The position numbers and the translations under genes were made by a program. From Roseovarius sp. (lineage in GTDB: Bacteria > Pseudomonadota > Alphaproteobacteria > Rhodobacterales > Rhodobacteraceae): DNA of 40,064 nucleotides. The stretch spans positions 1 through 40,064 of the forward strand of contig JAJFIA010000008.1 in NCBI GenBank assembly GCA_021775255.1. The letters run 5' to 3'. Positions 8,351 to 16,597 of this stretch are shown piece by piece (position 1 is the first letter of the stretch; the number at the start of each line of letters is the position of its first letter). The notes beneath the pieces were generated by a model, which worked only from the letters and a program-made list of their open reading frames with translations, was not told the origin of the DNA and did no database searches.

Positions 8351-8982
8351 TCATACGATATCAATCGCGCTTTCCAGCCCGGTCAGCGTGGTCAGGCCGA
8401 TCAGCTCAACCACGTCGCCGCCGCCGAAATCAAGCTCGGCATTGCCCGCCAGGTTGATGCTGCCGAACTGCGATACAACCTGCGCCGCCGTCAGGGCCCC
8501 GAACGTGCCAAACCACAGCGCGTCATCAAACTCAAGCCGATCACCGCTGCCCGCATTGAAGCCAAAGAAATCATCCGTGCCGCCCGCCGCGCCGAACACG
8601 AACACATCCGCGCCCGCGCCGCCCTCAACCGTGTCATTGCCCGCGCCGGCAAACACCGTGTCATTGCCGCCAAGCGTATTGATCGCGTCATTGCCGGCAG
8701 TGCCAAAAATCAGATCCGGCCCCGACGTCATTATCGCCGGTTATGATCAGATCATCCGCCAACGTGCTTTGCAGATTATCGTTCCCGTCGGTGCCCTGAA
8801 CCAGGCCGGTGGTGTTGTCCAATGTGGCAAAATCAATCACCGCGCCGGGCGCCAGCGATCCGGTGACAGTGCCAAAGCCGCTGATCGAGGCCTCCAGCGC
8901 GTTGAACTCGGCCACGGTTGTCGGGATCGTCAGCGGCTGCATTGCGTGTGATATAAAATCCGGTGATTGTAAAAGTTGGCAT
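8351..8982 (-). pseudogene. Frameshifted RTX-type calcium-binding protein
   Basis: Two overlapping frames on the minus strand are parts of one protein. The upstream frame (codons from 8942 to 8688) reads MQPLTIPTTVAEFNALEASISGFG ... GTDGNDNLQSTLADDLIITGDN and then runs into non-family sequence. The downstream frame (8731 to 8351) reads SGPDLIFGTAGNDAINTLGGNDTVFAGAGNDTVEGGAGADVFVF ... DRLEFDDALWFG, which is classic GGxGxDxxx repeat sequence plus an RTX C-terminal secretion region. The break lies near 8725-8745 and corresponds to one extra base or two missing ones. A second, less certain shift may lie near 8942: the ATG at 8982 (after GGGGA) opens MPTFTITGFYITRNA, which would join MQPLT if shifted. 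An intact product would be about 200 residues. Confidence 0.8.
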
Positions 8983-9150
8983 AAATTGTTCCCCAAGTTG
9001 TTATATTTTGATTGGATTTTTATTATTTTCATTATTTTTTTGTGGCAACACTATGGCCGCTTCGGGCCGGTTCGTCATGCATGAATTCGTTACCACAAGA
9101 ATCGCCGCCTTGTGCGCCCGGCTTATCGGGGCCGGCTTACCGGGGCCGGA

Positions 9151-10047
9151 TTACCGGGGCTCGGGCGGCAGCGGTGGCGCCAGCAGACCCTGCAGAAACT
9201 GCCCGTAGCTGCTTTTGGCAAAAAGCTGCGCCCGCGCCCTCAGCTCCTCAAGATCAATCCAGCCGGAAGCATGGGCGATCTCATCAAGACAGCCGGTCTG
9301 CAGCCCCTGCCGGGCCTCCAGCGTGCGCACGAAATTGCCCGCGTCCAGCAGGCTGGCATGGGTGCCGGTATCCAGCCAGGCATAGCCCCGCCCCATGCGT
9401 TTGACCGATAATTTACCCGCGCGCAGATACATCTCCAGAAGCGTGGTGATCTCCAGCTCGCCGCGCGCACTCGGGCGCACCTCACGCGCCAGAAGCGGCG
9501 CATCACCATCGAGGAAATAAAGCCCGGTCACCGCATAGTTTGACGGTGCCACTTCGGGTTTCTCAACGATCGCCCGGGCCCGGCCCGCCGCATCAAAATC
9601 AACCACGCCGTAGCGCTCGGGATCGGCCACGTGATAGCCAAAAACCGTGCCGCCCTTGCTCTGACGCCCGGCCTCGGCCAGGATCTCGGGCAACCCGTGA
9701 CCAAAAAAGATATTGTCGCCCAGAACCATCGCCGAGGGCGCGCCCGCCAGAAAATCCCCGGCCAGAAGATAGGCCTGCGCCAGCCCGTCCGGCGACGGCT
9801 GGGGGATATAGCTAAGAGAAATTCCCCATTGGCTGCCATCCCCCAAAGCGCGGATGAACTGATCGCGATCTTCCGGCGTGGTGATCACCGCAATCTCACG
9901 GATACCCGCCAGCATCAGAACCGACAGCGGGTAATAAATCATCGGCTTGTTATAAACCGGCAAAAGCTGTTTCGACAGGCCGATTGTAATCGGATAAAGC
10001 CGGGTGCCGGTGCCACCCGCCAGAAGAATGCCCTTGCGCTGTTTCAT
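9151..10047 (-). CDS. rmlA: Glucose-1-phosphate thymidylyltransferase
   Basis: A 298-residue RmlA/RfbA of standard length. It makes dTDP-glucose from glucose-1-phosphate and dTTP, the first step of dTDP-L-rhamnose synthesis. Visible hallmarks are the nucleotide-binding LLAGGTGTRLYPIT at residues 8-21, SKQLLPVYNKPMIYYPLS, the metal-site LGDNIFFGHGL, VEKP and the YAWLDTGTHASLLDA region. Its ATG overlaps the rmlD stop by four bases (ATGA), making it the last gene of a tight rmlC-rmlB-rmlD-rmlA series. The C-terminal tail, rich in Pro and Leu, is slightly extended. Confidence 0.97.
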   Translation of the reverse strand: MKQRKGILLAGGTGTRLYPITIGLSKQLLPVYNKPMIYYPLSVLMLAGIREIAVITTPEDRDQFIRALGDGSQWGISLSYIPQPSPDGLAQAYLLAGDFLAGAPSAMVLGDNIFFGHGLPEILAEAGRQSKGGTVFGYHVADPERYGVVDFDAAGRARAIVEKPEVAPSNYAVTGLYFLDGDAPLLAREVRPSARGELEITTLLEMYLRAGKLSVKRMGRGYAWLDTGTHASLLDAGNFVRTLEARQGLQTGCLDEIAHASGWIDLEELRARAQLFAKSSYGQFLQGLLAPPLPPEPR

Positions 10048-10946
10048 TGCTGCTTTTTACCCTCATGTTGCGGCCTGATATGGTTACCCGGCCCGGCCTG
10101 CCTTCTCAACCCGGCCAGAACCCGGCCAAGCCCGGCCCGCCAATCAGGCCGGGCCAGGCCAAAAACCGCCTCGGTCTGCTGGCAATCAAGCCTTGAATTC
10201 AGGGGTCTCTGCGCCGGTGTCGGATAAGCACTGCCGGGGATGCCGGTGATCGAAACCGGCTTGTCGGCCTGCTTGAATATCTCGCGCGCGAAACCGGCCC
10301 AGCTCAGCTCGGGCGCGCCGGAAAAATGATAGGTGCCGGTTTTTTCCGGGGCCGCCAACAGCTGCCCGGCAATGCTCAGACAGGCCTCGGCAATCGCATC
10401 CGCCGGGGTCGGGCCGCCGATCTGATCCTCCACCACATCCAGCTTGTCGCGGGTCTCAGCCAGCCGCAGCATGGTTTTCACGAAATTGCGGCCATGGGCG
10501 GAAAACACCCAGGCCGTGCGCAGGATGACATGCGCGCCCGCGGCGGCGCGCACCTGCTCTTCGCCCGCCAGCTTGCTGCGGCCATAAGCCCCCAGCGGCG
10601 CGGGCTTTGCCTCCGGCTGCCACGGCGCCGTGCCGGTGCCGGCAAACACATAATCGGTTGAAAGATGCACCAACGGAATGCCCCGGCCCGCGCAGGCCCG
10701 TGCAATATCCCCGGCGGCACCCGCATTCAGCGCAAAAGCCGCCGTTTCATGGGTTTCGGCCTCATCCACCGCCGTCCAGGCGGCGGCGTTGATCACCGCA
10801 TCGGGGCGATGCTGCGCAATCGCGGCCTCTGCCGCACCGGGCTGCGTCAGATCACAGGCGGCACGGCCAAGGCCGGCGATCACCCGGGCATCGCGGCGCA
10901 ATTCGCTGGCCACCTGCCCGGAATGCCCAAACACCAGAACCCGCAT
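10044..10946 (-). CDS. rmlD: dTDP-4-dehydrorhamnose reductase
   Basis: A 300-residue SDR enzyme that performs the last step, NAD(P)H reduction of dTDP-4-keto-rhamnose to dTDP-L-rhamnose. It starts [16 protein letters not shown] with the GxxGQxA nucleotide-binding loop, has STDYVFAGTG and the catalytic YGRSKLAGE (Tyr-x3-Lys), and ends in the substrate domain GTYHFSGAPELSWAGFAREIF. The ATG at 10946 shares one base with the rmlB stop (TGATG); the frame is open further upstream only inside the rmlB repeat tail. Translational coupling with rmlB and rmlA is likely. Confidence 0.96.
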   Translation of the reverse strand: MRVLVFGHSGQVASELRRDARVIAGLGRAACDLTQPGAAEAAIAQHRPDAVINAAAWTAVDEAETHETAAFALNAGAAGDIARACAGRGIPLVHLSTDYVFAGTGTAPWQPEAKPAPLGAYGRSKLAGEEQVRAAAGAHVILRTAWVFSAHGRNFVKTMLRLAETRDKLDVVEDQIGGPTPADAIAEACLSIAGQLLAAPEKTGTYHFSGAPELSWAGFAREIFKQADKPVSITGIPGSAYPTPAQRPLNSRLDCQQTEAVFGLARPDWRAGLGRVLAGLRRQAGPGNHIRPQHEGKKQQ

Positions 10947-12034
10947 CAGCCCCCTGCCCCCGGATTTGCACCCCGATTTACCCCCCGATTTACCCCCAGA
11001 CGCCGGCCCACCCCATCGCGGGCCAAAAGCGGCCGCCACCAGGCCTCGTTCGCCAGATACCAGTCAACGGTTCTGCGCAGCCCCTCATCAAGCGACACCT
11101 TTGGCTGCCAGCCCAGTTCCGCGCGTATCCGGGCCGGATCAATCGCATAGCGCGCATCATGGCCGGGCCGGTCGGGCACAAAACTGATCAGATCGCCATA
11201 AGCCGCGCCGCCTTCGCGCGGGTGCTGCGCATCCAGCAATGCACAAAGCGTTTTGACCAGGTCCAGATTGCTCTGCTCATTATCGCCGCCGATATTGTAA
11301 GACCGCCCCAAGGCCGCCTTTTCCAACACAAGCAGCAGCGCCTCGGCATGATCCTCGACAAAAAGCCAGTCGCGGATATTCGCGCCATTGCCATAGATCG
11401 GCAGCGGCTTGCCTGCCAGGGCATTCAAAATCGTCACCGGGATCAGCTTTTCAGGGAAATGATAGGGGCCGTAATTATTTGAACAATTGCTCATCACCAC
11501 CGGCAGGCCATAGGTTTCATGCCAGGCCCGCACCAGATGATCGCTGGCGGCTTTTGAGGCCGCATAGGGGCTGCGCGGATCATAGGCGGTCTCTTCGGTG
11601 AAGCGAACCTTTGGATCATCCGGCAATGTGCCGAAAACCTCATCGGTCGAAATATGATGAAACCGGAACGCATCCGGCCTGCCCTGCCCTGTCCAATAAT
11701 GGCGCGCGGCCTCAAGCATGTTATAGGTGCCGGTGATATTGGTCTCGATAAAGGCCCCCGGCCCGTCGATCGAGCGGTCGACATGGCTTTCGGCGGCCAG
11801 ATGCATCACCGCATCAGGCGCATGGGCGGCAAATATCCGGTCAAGGGCGGCGCGGTCGCGGATATCGGCCTGTTCAAAGGCGTAATCGGGGTTGCCCGCG
11901 ACCGGGGCCACATTCTCAAGGCAGGCGGCATAGGTCAGCGCATCAAGATTGACCACCCGGTAGCCGCGCCCTATCGCCAGCCGCACCACCGCCGATCCGA
12001 TAAAGCCCGCGCCACCGGTGACAAGAATTTTCAT
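10946..12034 (-). CDS. rmlB: dTDP-glucose 4,6-dehydratase
   Basis: A 362-residue extended SDR, second step of dTDP-rhamnose synthesis. The Rossmann loop GGAGFIG is at residues 7-13, followed by [21 protein letters not shown], the catalytic YAASKA and [17 protein letters not shown]. The ATG at 12034 was chosen over upstream frame extension because [13 protein letters not shown] is the family N-terminus and GAGG precedes it. The last about 12 residues ([16 protein letters not shown]) come from a 12-base tandem repeat and lie beyond the usual RmlB end. It follows rmlC by four bases. Confidence 0.97.
   Translation of the reverse strand: MKILVTGGAGFIGSAVVRLAIGRGYRVVNLDALTYAACLENVAPVAGNPDYAFEQADIRDRAALDRIFAAHAPDAVMHLAAESHVDRSIDGPGAFIETNITGTYNMLEAARHYWTGQGRPDAFRFHHISTDEVFGTLPDDPKVRFTEETAYDPRSPYAASKAASDHLVRAWHETYGLPVVMSNCSNNYGPYHFPEKLIPVTILNALAGKPLPIYGNGANIRDWLFVEDHAEALLLVLEKAALGRSYNIGGDNEQSNLDLVKTLCALLDAQHPREGGAAYGDLISFVPDRPGHDARYAIDPARIRAELGWQPKVSLDEGLRRTVDWYLANEAWWRPLLARDGVGRRLGVNRGVNRGANPGAGG
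10960..10995. repeat. 12-base tandem repeat in the 3' end of rmlB
   Basis: Three consecutive 12-base units cover 10960-10995 on the plus strand; the second and third are identical (CCCGATTTACCC) and the first is diverged. Read on the coding strand they encode the repeated GVNR-type tail of RmlB. The copy number is likely to vary by slippage. Confidence 0.8.
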
Positions 12035-12038
12035 CGCC

Positions 12039-12602
12039 TCATCCCCTGAATATGAACGGTGATTGAAACTGCCTGAGGCAAGGCGCTGTGGCATCCTTGT
12101 CTGACAGGATCGCGCGGCCCGGCCCGAGCCCCCAGTCAATGCCGATATCAGGGTCATCAAACCGCACCGCGCCGTCACAATCGGGCGCGTAATGATCCGA
12201 GCATTTGTAAATAATCTCGGTCTCGGGCGCGCGGCTGACAAAGCCGTGCAAAAACCCCTCGGGGATCAGCAATTGCCGGCCGTTTTCCGGGCTCAGCTCA
12301 TGGCCCGTCCATTGCCCGAATGTGGGGCTGTTCACGCGGATATCCACCGCCACATCAAAAAGGCAGCCCCGGCCGCAGCGCACCAGCTTGGCCTGAGCAT
12401 GGGGCGGGGCCTGAAAATGCAAGCCCCGCACGGTACCCGTTTCACGGCTAAGTGATTGATTATCCTGCACAAAATCAATATCTATTGCGTGTTTTTTCAG
12501 GGTTTCCCGGTTCCATGTCTCGCTAAAGAAGCCGCGCGCATCGCCAAAGCGGGCAGGCTCCAGCAGCAGAACTCCGGGCAGGCTGGTCTTGGTGATAATC
12601 AG
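12039..12602 (-). CDS. rmlC: dTDP-4-dehydrorhamnose 3,5-epimerase, apparent CTG start
   Basis: RmlC is the epimerase of the dTDP-L-rhamnose pathway. Translating upstream of the first ATG/GTG gives an intact family N-terminus: [30 protein letters not shown], then [21 protein letters not shown] with the catalytic His, and later [20 protein letters not shown] start at the GTG at 12470 would remove about 44 conserved residues, so the real start is upstream. The only suitable initiator is CTG at 12602, placed six bases after GGGAGAG; the frame upstream is closed by TAG with no ATG, GTG or TTG. This yields 187 residues, the normal length. Either a non-standard CTG start or a mutated start codon is present. 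Confidence 0.88.
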   Translation of the reverse strand: MIITKTSLPGVLLLEPARFGDARGFFSETWNRETLKKHAIDIDFVQDNQSLSRETGTVRGLHFQAPPHAQAKLVRCGRGCLFDVAVDIRVNSPTFGQWTGHELSPENGRQLLIPEGFLHGFVSRAPETEIIYKCSDHYAPDCDGAVRFDDPDIGIDWGLGPGRAILSDKDATAPCLRQFQSPFIFRG

Positions 12603-12638
12603 CGGAACTCTCCCACGGCTATAACCTCTTTGGCTCTA

Positions 12639-13637
12639 TCAAATGCCTGGCGGCTTGTCACCATCTGCCCATTGGCACACCTGGGCATGGGAAACCTGCG
12701 TGCGGCGCATTATCCCGTCGCGCAGGGCATGGCGCATCAGCCGCAGGAAAATGCGCCGCTCCCCGGCATGACCGCGGGCTTTCCACAGCCATTTTGGCAC
12801 CACCACCAGCAAGGCGGGCCAAAACAGCCGCCCCGCCGCGATGCGGTAAAGCAGCAGCAGATTGCGGTGATAATAATAGGCCCGCCACAGGGGCCGAAAC
12901 CGGCGGCGGCGATCGACAAAGGTGGCGCAATCATGCTCAAACCGCACCTTGGGCTCAAATCCGATCCGCCCGCCTTTGGCCGAAAGACCAAGGGTATAAA
13001 GCGCGTCATCGCCATAAAGAAACAGCCCCGGATCGGGATAACCGGCCAATTCCACTGCCCGGCGCGACAAAAACAACCCGACAAAAGACGCCACATCAAC
13101 AGGGGCTGCCCCGTTTTCGATGCAATATGCCCGGGGCGGCAGATGAAACCCGGCCCGCCCCATCGCAAGGGTGCGCAGAAATTCCCGCCCATGCCAGAAG
13201 GGATTGCGCGAGGGGCAATTCATTTCGCAAATATCACCGTCAGGGAAATACACCGCCGCCGCCAGCGCCTCCCAGGGGCCTTTGTCAAGCTGGTGAAACG
13301 CCGAAATCGCGCCTTCCTCGGGGCGGGCATCATCGTCCATCACAACGATCCAGTCGGGATCAAAATCGGCCACAGCCCGGCGCATTCCGGCCTCAAACCC
13401 CCCTGCCCCGCCAAGGTTTGTCCGGCTTATTTCCACGTCAATGCGCGGATCTGCCTGTTCGGCCAGAAACGCCTCCGTGCCATCGGTTGAGGCATTATCC
13501 ACCACCACGATCCCGGCCAGATCGGCGGGCGGGCTTTGCAAAAGCCGCGCCAGGGTTACCCGAAGCTGAGCCAGGCGATTATGGGTCACCACAACTGCCA
13601 CCAGCCGGTTTTTATCCTGTTTGGTGGTCAAATTCAT
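12639..13637 (-). CDS. Glycosyltransferase family 2 (GlfT2/rhamnosyltransferase-like)
   Basis: A 332-residue GT-A enzyme: VAVVVTHNRLAQLRVTLARLL, VVVDNASTDGT, TNLGGAGGFEAGMRRA, WIVVMDDDARPEEGAI (metal-binding DDD), and FLYGDDALYTLGLSAKGG. The NLGGAGGF and DDD...D-D-x-x-Y pattern is typical of the GlfT2/rhamnosyltransferase branch of GT2 that uses UDP-galactofuranose or dTDP-rhamnose. Both donors can be made from this plasmid (glf, rmlABCD). C-terminal residues 245-300 hold a hydrophobic, membrane-associating stretch (FWPALLVVVPKWLW). It lies 36 bp upstream of rmlC and begins nine bases after the parS-like palindrome. Confidence 0.9.
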   Translation of the reverse strand: MNLTTKQDKNRLVAVVVTHNRLAQLRVTLARLLQSPPADLAGIVVVDNASTDGTEAFLAEQADPRIDVEISRTNLGGAGGFEAGMRRAVADFDPDWIVVMDDDARPEEGAISAFHQLDKGPWEALAAAVYFPDGDICEMNCPSRNPFWHGREFLRTLAMGRAGFHLPPRAYCIENGAAPVDVASFVGLFLSRRAVELAGYPDPGLFLYGDDALYTLGLSAKGGRIGFEPKVRFEHDCATFVDRRRRFRPLWRAYYYHRNLLLLYRIAAGRLFWPALLVVVPKWLWKARGHAGERRIFLRLMRHALRDGIMRRTQVSHAQVCQWADGDKPPGI

Positions 13638-13646
13638 ACCCGGGCA

Positions 13647-13670
13647 AAATGTTTCGCGCGCGAAACATTT
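13647..13670. promoter_or_regulatory. parS-like centromere candidate
   Basis: A perfect 24-base palindrome without a spacer. Its 18-base core TGTTTCGCGCGCGAAACA shares both arms (TGTTTC / GAAACA) with the classic bacterial parS, TGTTTCACGTGAAACA, differing only in the centre. It lies 21 bases beyond the parB stop codon, the expected neighbourhood for a plasmid centromere. It is also nine bases upstream of the glycosyltransferase start, so ParB binding could affect that promoter. Confidence 0.65.
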
Positions 13671-13691
13671 GGGAATTCAAACCGCTGACCC

Positions 13692-14714
13692 TTATTCATT
13701 CCCGGCACCGGCCTTGAGAAATGCCATGATTTCAGCGTGGTATTCCGGGGTCATCGCCGCGCCGGACAATTCAAGACGCTTGTCACCGGCATGAAACCGG
13801 GCCCGTAACCCCGCACGCGGATGGCTGTCAACAAAATCCGCAGAAGGCCGCGGCTTGCGGGGGGCAGGGGGCGTATCGGCGGATTTTTCCTCTTGTTCTG
13901 CCGCCAGAACCCATTGATTCAGAAAGGCCAGCTCCTCTTCGGCGCTCTTAAACCGGTTCAGCAGGCATTTGGCGGCGATATCCTCGGCCTTGTCGGGGTA
14001 AAGATCAATCAGCCGCGCCAGCCGCAGGCCCATACGCTCGCCGATCGCGGCGGGGAAAAACAACCGGTCGCCCAGCACCTGAACAACGATGACAAAGCTG
14101 CCGATCTTGGAGCGTTTGGCCCGCGATGCGGCAGAAAACAGCCCCCGGAGCGCCTTTTTATGGCTCTCAAACACGCCCTGCTCAACGGCAACATCAACGA
14201 TGCGGGCGCGCTCAAAATAGCTCAGCCCGACGCGCAGCTCATTTTCCTCGACCATCGAACGATAGGCGTCAGAGGCGCCTTCAGGGTGCCGCTCAAGCGC
14301 CAGAACGGTGCCATCCCCCTGCCCGGCGGCCTGCAGCCGGGCAATCGCCTGACAGCGCCGCCAGCCCGAAATAAGCCCAAAACGGCCTGCGCCAAGCGGC
14401 GTTACCTCGATCGGGGCTTGCTGGCCGCGCTCCATGATCGAGGTGACCAGGCTGTGCATTTCCTCGTCTTCAATCACCACCCGGTCCCGGACCAGATAGG
14501 ATTGATCAATCTGCGACAGCTCAAGCCGGGAAATCATCCGCCCGCTTTGCCGCGCCTCGGCCATCTCATCGGCCATATCCTGCATCGCCGCCCGCGCCGA
14601 GGCATCCGAGGCCACCTCGGCGATGGGGGCGCGCAGCATCGGCGGGGATTTGGCCCCGAGGGGCGGCTCGAGATAGGTGGGGTTGGCGGGGGTCAGGCGT
14701 CTGCGTTTGGCCAT
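13692..14714 (-). CDS. parB: ParB-family partition protein
   Basis: A 340-residue centromere-binding protein of the RepA-plasmid ParB type. The N-terminus MAKRRRLTPANPTYLEPPLG is followed by a ParB/Spo0J nuclease-like domain: MISRLELSQIDQSYLVRDRVVIEDEEMHSLVTSIMERGQQAPIEVTPLGAGRFGLISGWRRCQAIARL, where GLISGWRR corresponds to the conserved GxRR box, then a helical DNA-binding region with ENELRVGLSYFERARIV. The ATG at 14714 follows AAAGGAAA by six bases and was preferred to the upstream ATG at 14744. It is downstream of parA in the same direction, 97 bp apart, and ends 21 bases before a parS-like palindrome. Confidence 0.93.
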   Translation of the reverse strand: MAKRRRLTPANPTYLEPPLGAKSPPMLRAPIAEVASDASARAAMQDMADEMAEARQSGRMISRLELSQIDQSYLVRDRVVIEDEEMHSLVTSIMERGQQAPIEVTPLGAGRFGLISGWRRCQAIARLQAAGQGDGTVLALERHPEGASDAYRSMVEENELRVGLSYFERARIVDVAVEQGVFESHKKALRGLFSAASRAKRSKIGSFVIVVQVLGDRLFFPAAIGERMGLRLARLIDLYPDKAEDIAAKCLLNRFKSAEEELAFLNQWVLAAEQEEKSADTPPAPRKPRPSADFVDSHPRAGLRARFHAGDKRLELSGAAMTPEYHAEIMAFLKAGAGNE

Positions 14715-14759
14715 GGGATTTCCTTTCACATAAGCACCGGACAAGGGTTGGCCCCGGCT

Positions 14760-14778
14760 GTCAACAGATCGTCAACAG
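14760..14778. repeat. Two 8-base direct repeats between parA and parB
   Basis: GTCAACAG occurs at 14760-14767 and 14771-14778, offset by 11 bases (one helical turn). It sits in the 97-bp gap between parA and parB and could be a protein-binding site, though two short copies could also be chance. Confidence 0.3.
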
Positions 14779-14811
14779 GGCGCACGGGTATCGGCACATT
14801 CATGCGCCGGC

Positions 14812-16200
14812 TCATTCGGGCACCGCCTGCGCCAGCTCATCGCGCCGCCAGGCACCGATCAGAAGCTGTTTGAAAGCGGCATAGGTTGCATCAAAGGTTT
14901 CGCGGCCCCTAACATAGGTTTCGCGGTTGAAATCGCGATAATCTGCCTCGTAAATGCCCTGTACCTGCTCACCGGCCTGGCCAATCAGGGCGGTGAAATC
15001 CTGCCGGTGCGGCGATAAGGTCTGGCCCAGATAGGCCTGCATCAAGGCCGCCAGCTCGCCTTGCTGGCTGGCGTCATAGCGGGTGACAACGGCGCGCACC
15101 GCATCCCATTCAAAGCGCAACTCAGCCCGGCCAAGGGCGCGGGCGGCGATATTCTCGGCCTCCTCGATCGAGCCGAAGGTAGAATGCAACATATCAAAGA
15201 AACGCCCGGTTGAATCAAACTCCAGAAACGACGCCCCCAGCGGCACCAGCAGTATATCGGCCGCTGCCAGACCGTTGATCGTGAGATAGCCAAGCGCCGG
15301 CGGCGTGTCGATGAAGATCAGATCATAACGCTCCAGCACCCCGTCGGCCTCAAACATCCCGGTCAGGGCGTCCCATAATTTCCAGCCCCGCCCCTGCATC
15401 CGCCAGACGGGGATCTGAAATTCGGCCCAGTACAGATTGAGCTGCGCGCCGATCAGATCAATATTGGGCCAGTGGGTATTCTGGATCAGCATGTCGCTGG
15501 TGATGCTCAGCGCCTCGGAGAGCATGTCATCAAGCGGGGTAGGGGCCTCGCCCCGGTCCTGGCGGCGCTGATTTTCGCGGCGCAGATAGCTGGCATAATG
15601 GCGCGCCAGCAAGGGAAAGACGGTTTGCCATTCATCCTTGACCTGACCGCCGAAGATCGAGGTCATCGAGCCCTGGCTGTCAAGATCGACAACCAGCACC
15701 TTGTAGCCGTCAAGGGCGGCGGACATTGCCAGATGCGCGGCGGTGCTGGTCTTGCCGACGCCGCCTTTGAAATTGGCCACCGCCACCAGCTTGGCCGGGG
15801 CGCCTTCGGGGCGGTAGGGCAGGTATTCCTTGGCCTTGGAGCCTTCATTGCCAAAATGCGCCCGCAGCCGCAGCACCTCATCAAGGGCAAACCATTTGGC
15901 GCCGCCCGCCGTGTCCGAGCGCCCCTGCGGCAGATCGGGGTTTTGTTTCAGCACCCGGCGAAAATGCCCCACCGCGACCGGGATCAGATAGCGGGTAATT
16001 TCCCAGGTTGAAAACAGCCGCAATTTGCGATTGCCGTTTTCCTCAAGCCCGCGGCTGATCAGATCGTCGCGCCCGGCTTTACAGGCCTGGGCGATGCTGC
16101 CAAAACCTTCGGTATCAAGCGGCGTGCCAAGCGCGGTTTGCGCCTGATCCGGGTCGATATTGAAATAGGGCGGCAGAGCGTGTTTTGACTGTCCCGGCAT
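14812..16200 (-). CDS. parA: ParA-family partition ATPase
   Basis: A 462-residue type Ia ParA with an N-terminal DNA-binding extension of about 140 residues before the ATPase domain. The deviant Walker A FKGGVGKTSTAAHLA is near residues 146-160, followed by VLVVDLDSQGSMTSIFGG (Walker A' / B region) and LIFIDTPPALGYLTING. Large ParAs of this kind usually also repress their own operon. The ATG at 16200 is preceded by TGAGG; a GTG at 16203 is equally in frame. It is divergent from repA, across the origin-like intergenic region, and a 9-base inverted repeat 22 bases upstream is a candidate operator. Confidence 0.95.
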   Translation of the reverse strand: MPGQSKHALPPYFNIDPDQAQTALGTPLDTEGFGSIAQACKAGRDDLISRGLEENGNRKLRLFSTWEITRYLIPVAVGHFRRVLKQNPDLPQGRSDTAGGAKWFALDEVLRLRAHFGNEGSKAKEYLPYRPEGAPAKLVAVANFKGGVGKTSTAAHLAMSAALDGYKVLVVDLDSQGSMTSIFGGQVKDEWQTVFPLLARHYASYLRRENQRRQDRGEAPTPLDDMLSEALSITSDMLIQNTHWPNIDLIGAQLNLYWAEFQIPVWRMQGRGWKLWDALTGMFEADGVLERYDLIFIDTPPALGYLTINGLAAADILLVPLGASFLEFDSTGRFFDMLHSTFGSIEEAENIAARALGRAELRFEWDAVRAVVTRYDASQQGELAALMQAYLGQTLSPHRQDFTALIGQAGEQVQGIYEADYRDFNRETYVRGRETFDATYAAFKQLLIGAWRRDELAQAVPE

Positions 16201-16221
16201 CACGGCCTCATGTTTGCTGTT

Positions 16222-16242
16222 TTTTTATGGATACCATAAAAA
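16222..16242. promoter_or_regulatory. Inverted repeat upstream of parA, operator candidate
   Basis: TTTTTATGG (16222-16230) and CCATAAAAA (16234-16242) form a perfect 9-base inverted repeat with a three-base centre. Its position 22 bases before the parA start fits an autoregulatory ParA operator overlapping the promoter. Confidence 0.5.
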
Positions 16243-16452
16243 CGCTAACATGAAAGAAAAGACCGCACATCAAGCGCTTTTTCTTGGCCTTTAAGCCGGT
16301 TTTTGCCTGAATATACCGTTTATCGGGGTTTGAAACGGTTCTGCAAATATATTTTTCAGTTATGAATCTGTTAATTATTCGTTACGGGGGATGTGGATCC
16401 TGTCCAGGCTTTTGATCTCAATGGGATTTTTTCGGGTTTTGTGGGGTGGCGC

Positions 16453-16513
16453 GATTCCAAAACACCGCTCGGATGATTCTGATCCGCCGCTGGCCTGACT
16501 CTGATCCGCCGCT
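16453..16513. repeat. Iteron-like direct repeats upstream of repA
   Basis: Two copies match at 16 of 17 bases: GATTCTGATCCGCCGCT at 16475-16491 and GACTCTGATCCGCCGCT at 16497-16513. A third, diverged copy at 16453-16469 keeps GATTC and CCGCT at the ends. All three start exactly 22 bases apart, two helical turns, as expected for initiator-binding iterons on one DNA face. They lie 85-145 bp before the repA start. Confidence 0.65.
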
Positions 16514-16563
16514 CGCAGTTCTGGACGGGCATGGGGGATAACTTTAGGGTGGTGTCACTGAAA

Positions 16564-16580
16564 CCCCGAAAGAATCGGGG
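16564..16580 (+). promoter_or_regulatory. Hairpin in the repA leader
   Basis: CCCCGA (16564-16569) pairs with TCGGGG (16575-16580) around a five-base loop, ending 17 bases before the repA ATG. In the mRNA it would stand beside the ribosome site and might limit initiator synthesis. This is an inference from position. Confidence 0.35.
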
Positions 16581-16597
16581 AGCAACAGGCGGCAGGG

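Larger units (their letters stand above)
16201..16597. other. Intergenic origin region between parA and repA
   Basis: This 397-bp non-coding stretch separates divergent parA and repA. The left half (about 16210-16400) is clearly richer in A+T than its surroundings, with runs such as ATATATTTTTCAG and TTAATTATT, which suits duplex opening. The right half carries three iteron-like repeats spaced 22 bp apart. A degenerate DnaA-box-like sequence GGATCCACA lies on the minus strand at 16392-16400 (seven of nine bases match). I propose it as the replication origin on this pattern; it is not proven. Confidence 0.6.

Noticed and set aside
12039..12470. rmlC beginning at the GTG at 12470
   Set aside because: It would delete the conserved N-terminus ([24 protein letters not shown]), which is intact in the same frame upstream.
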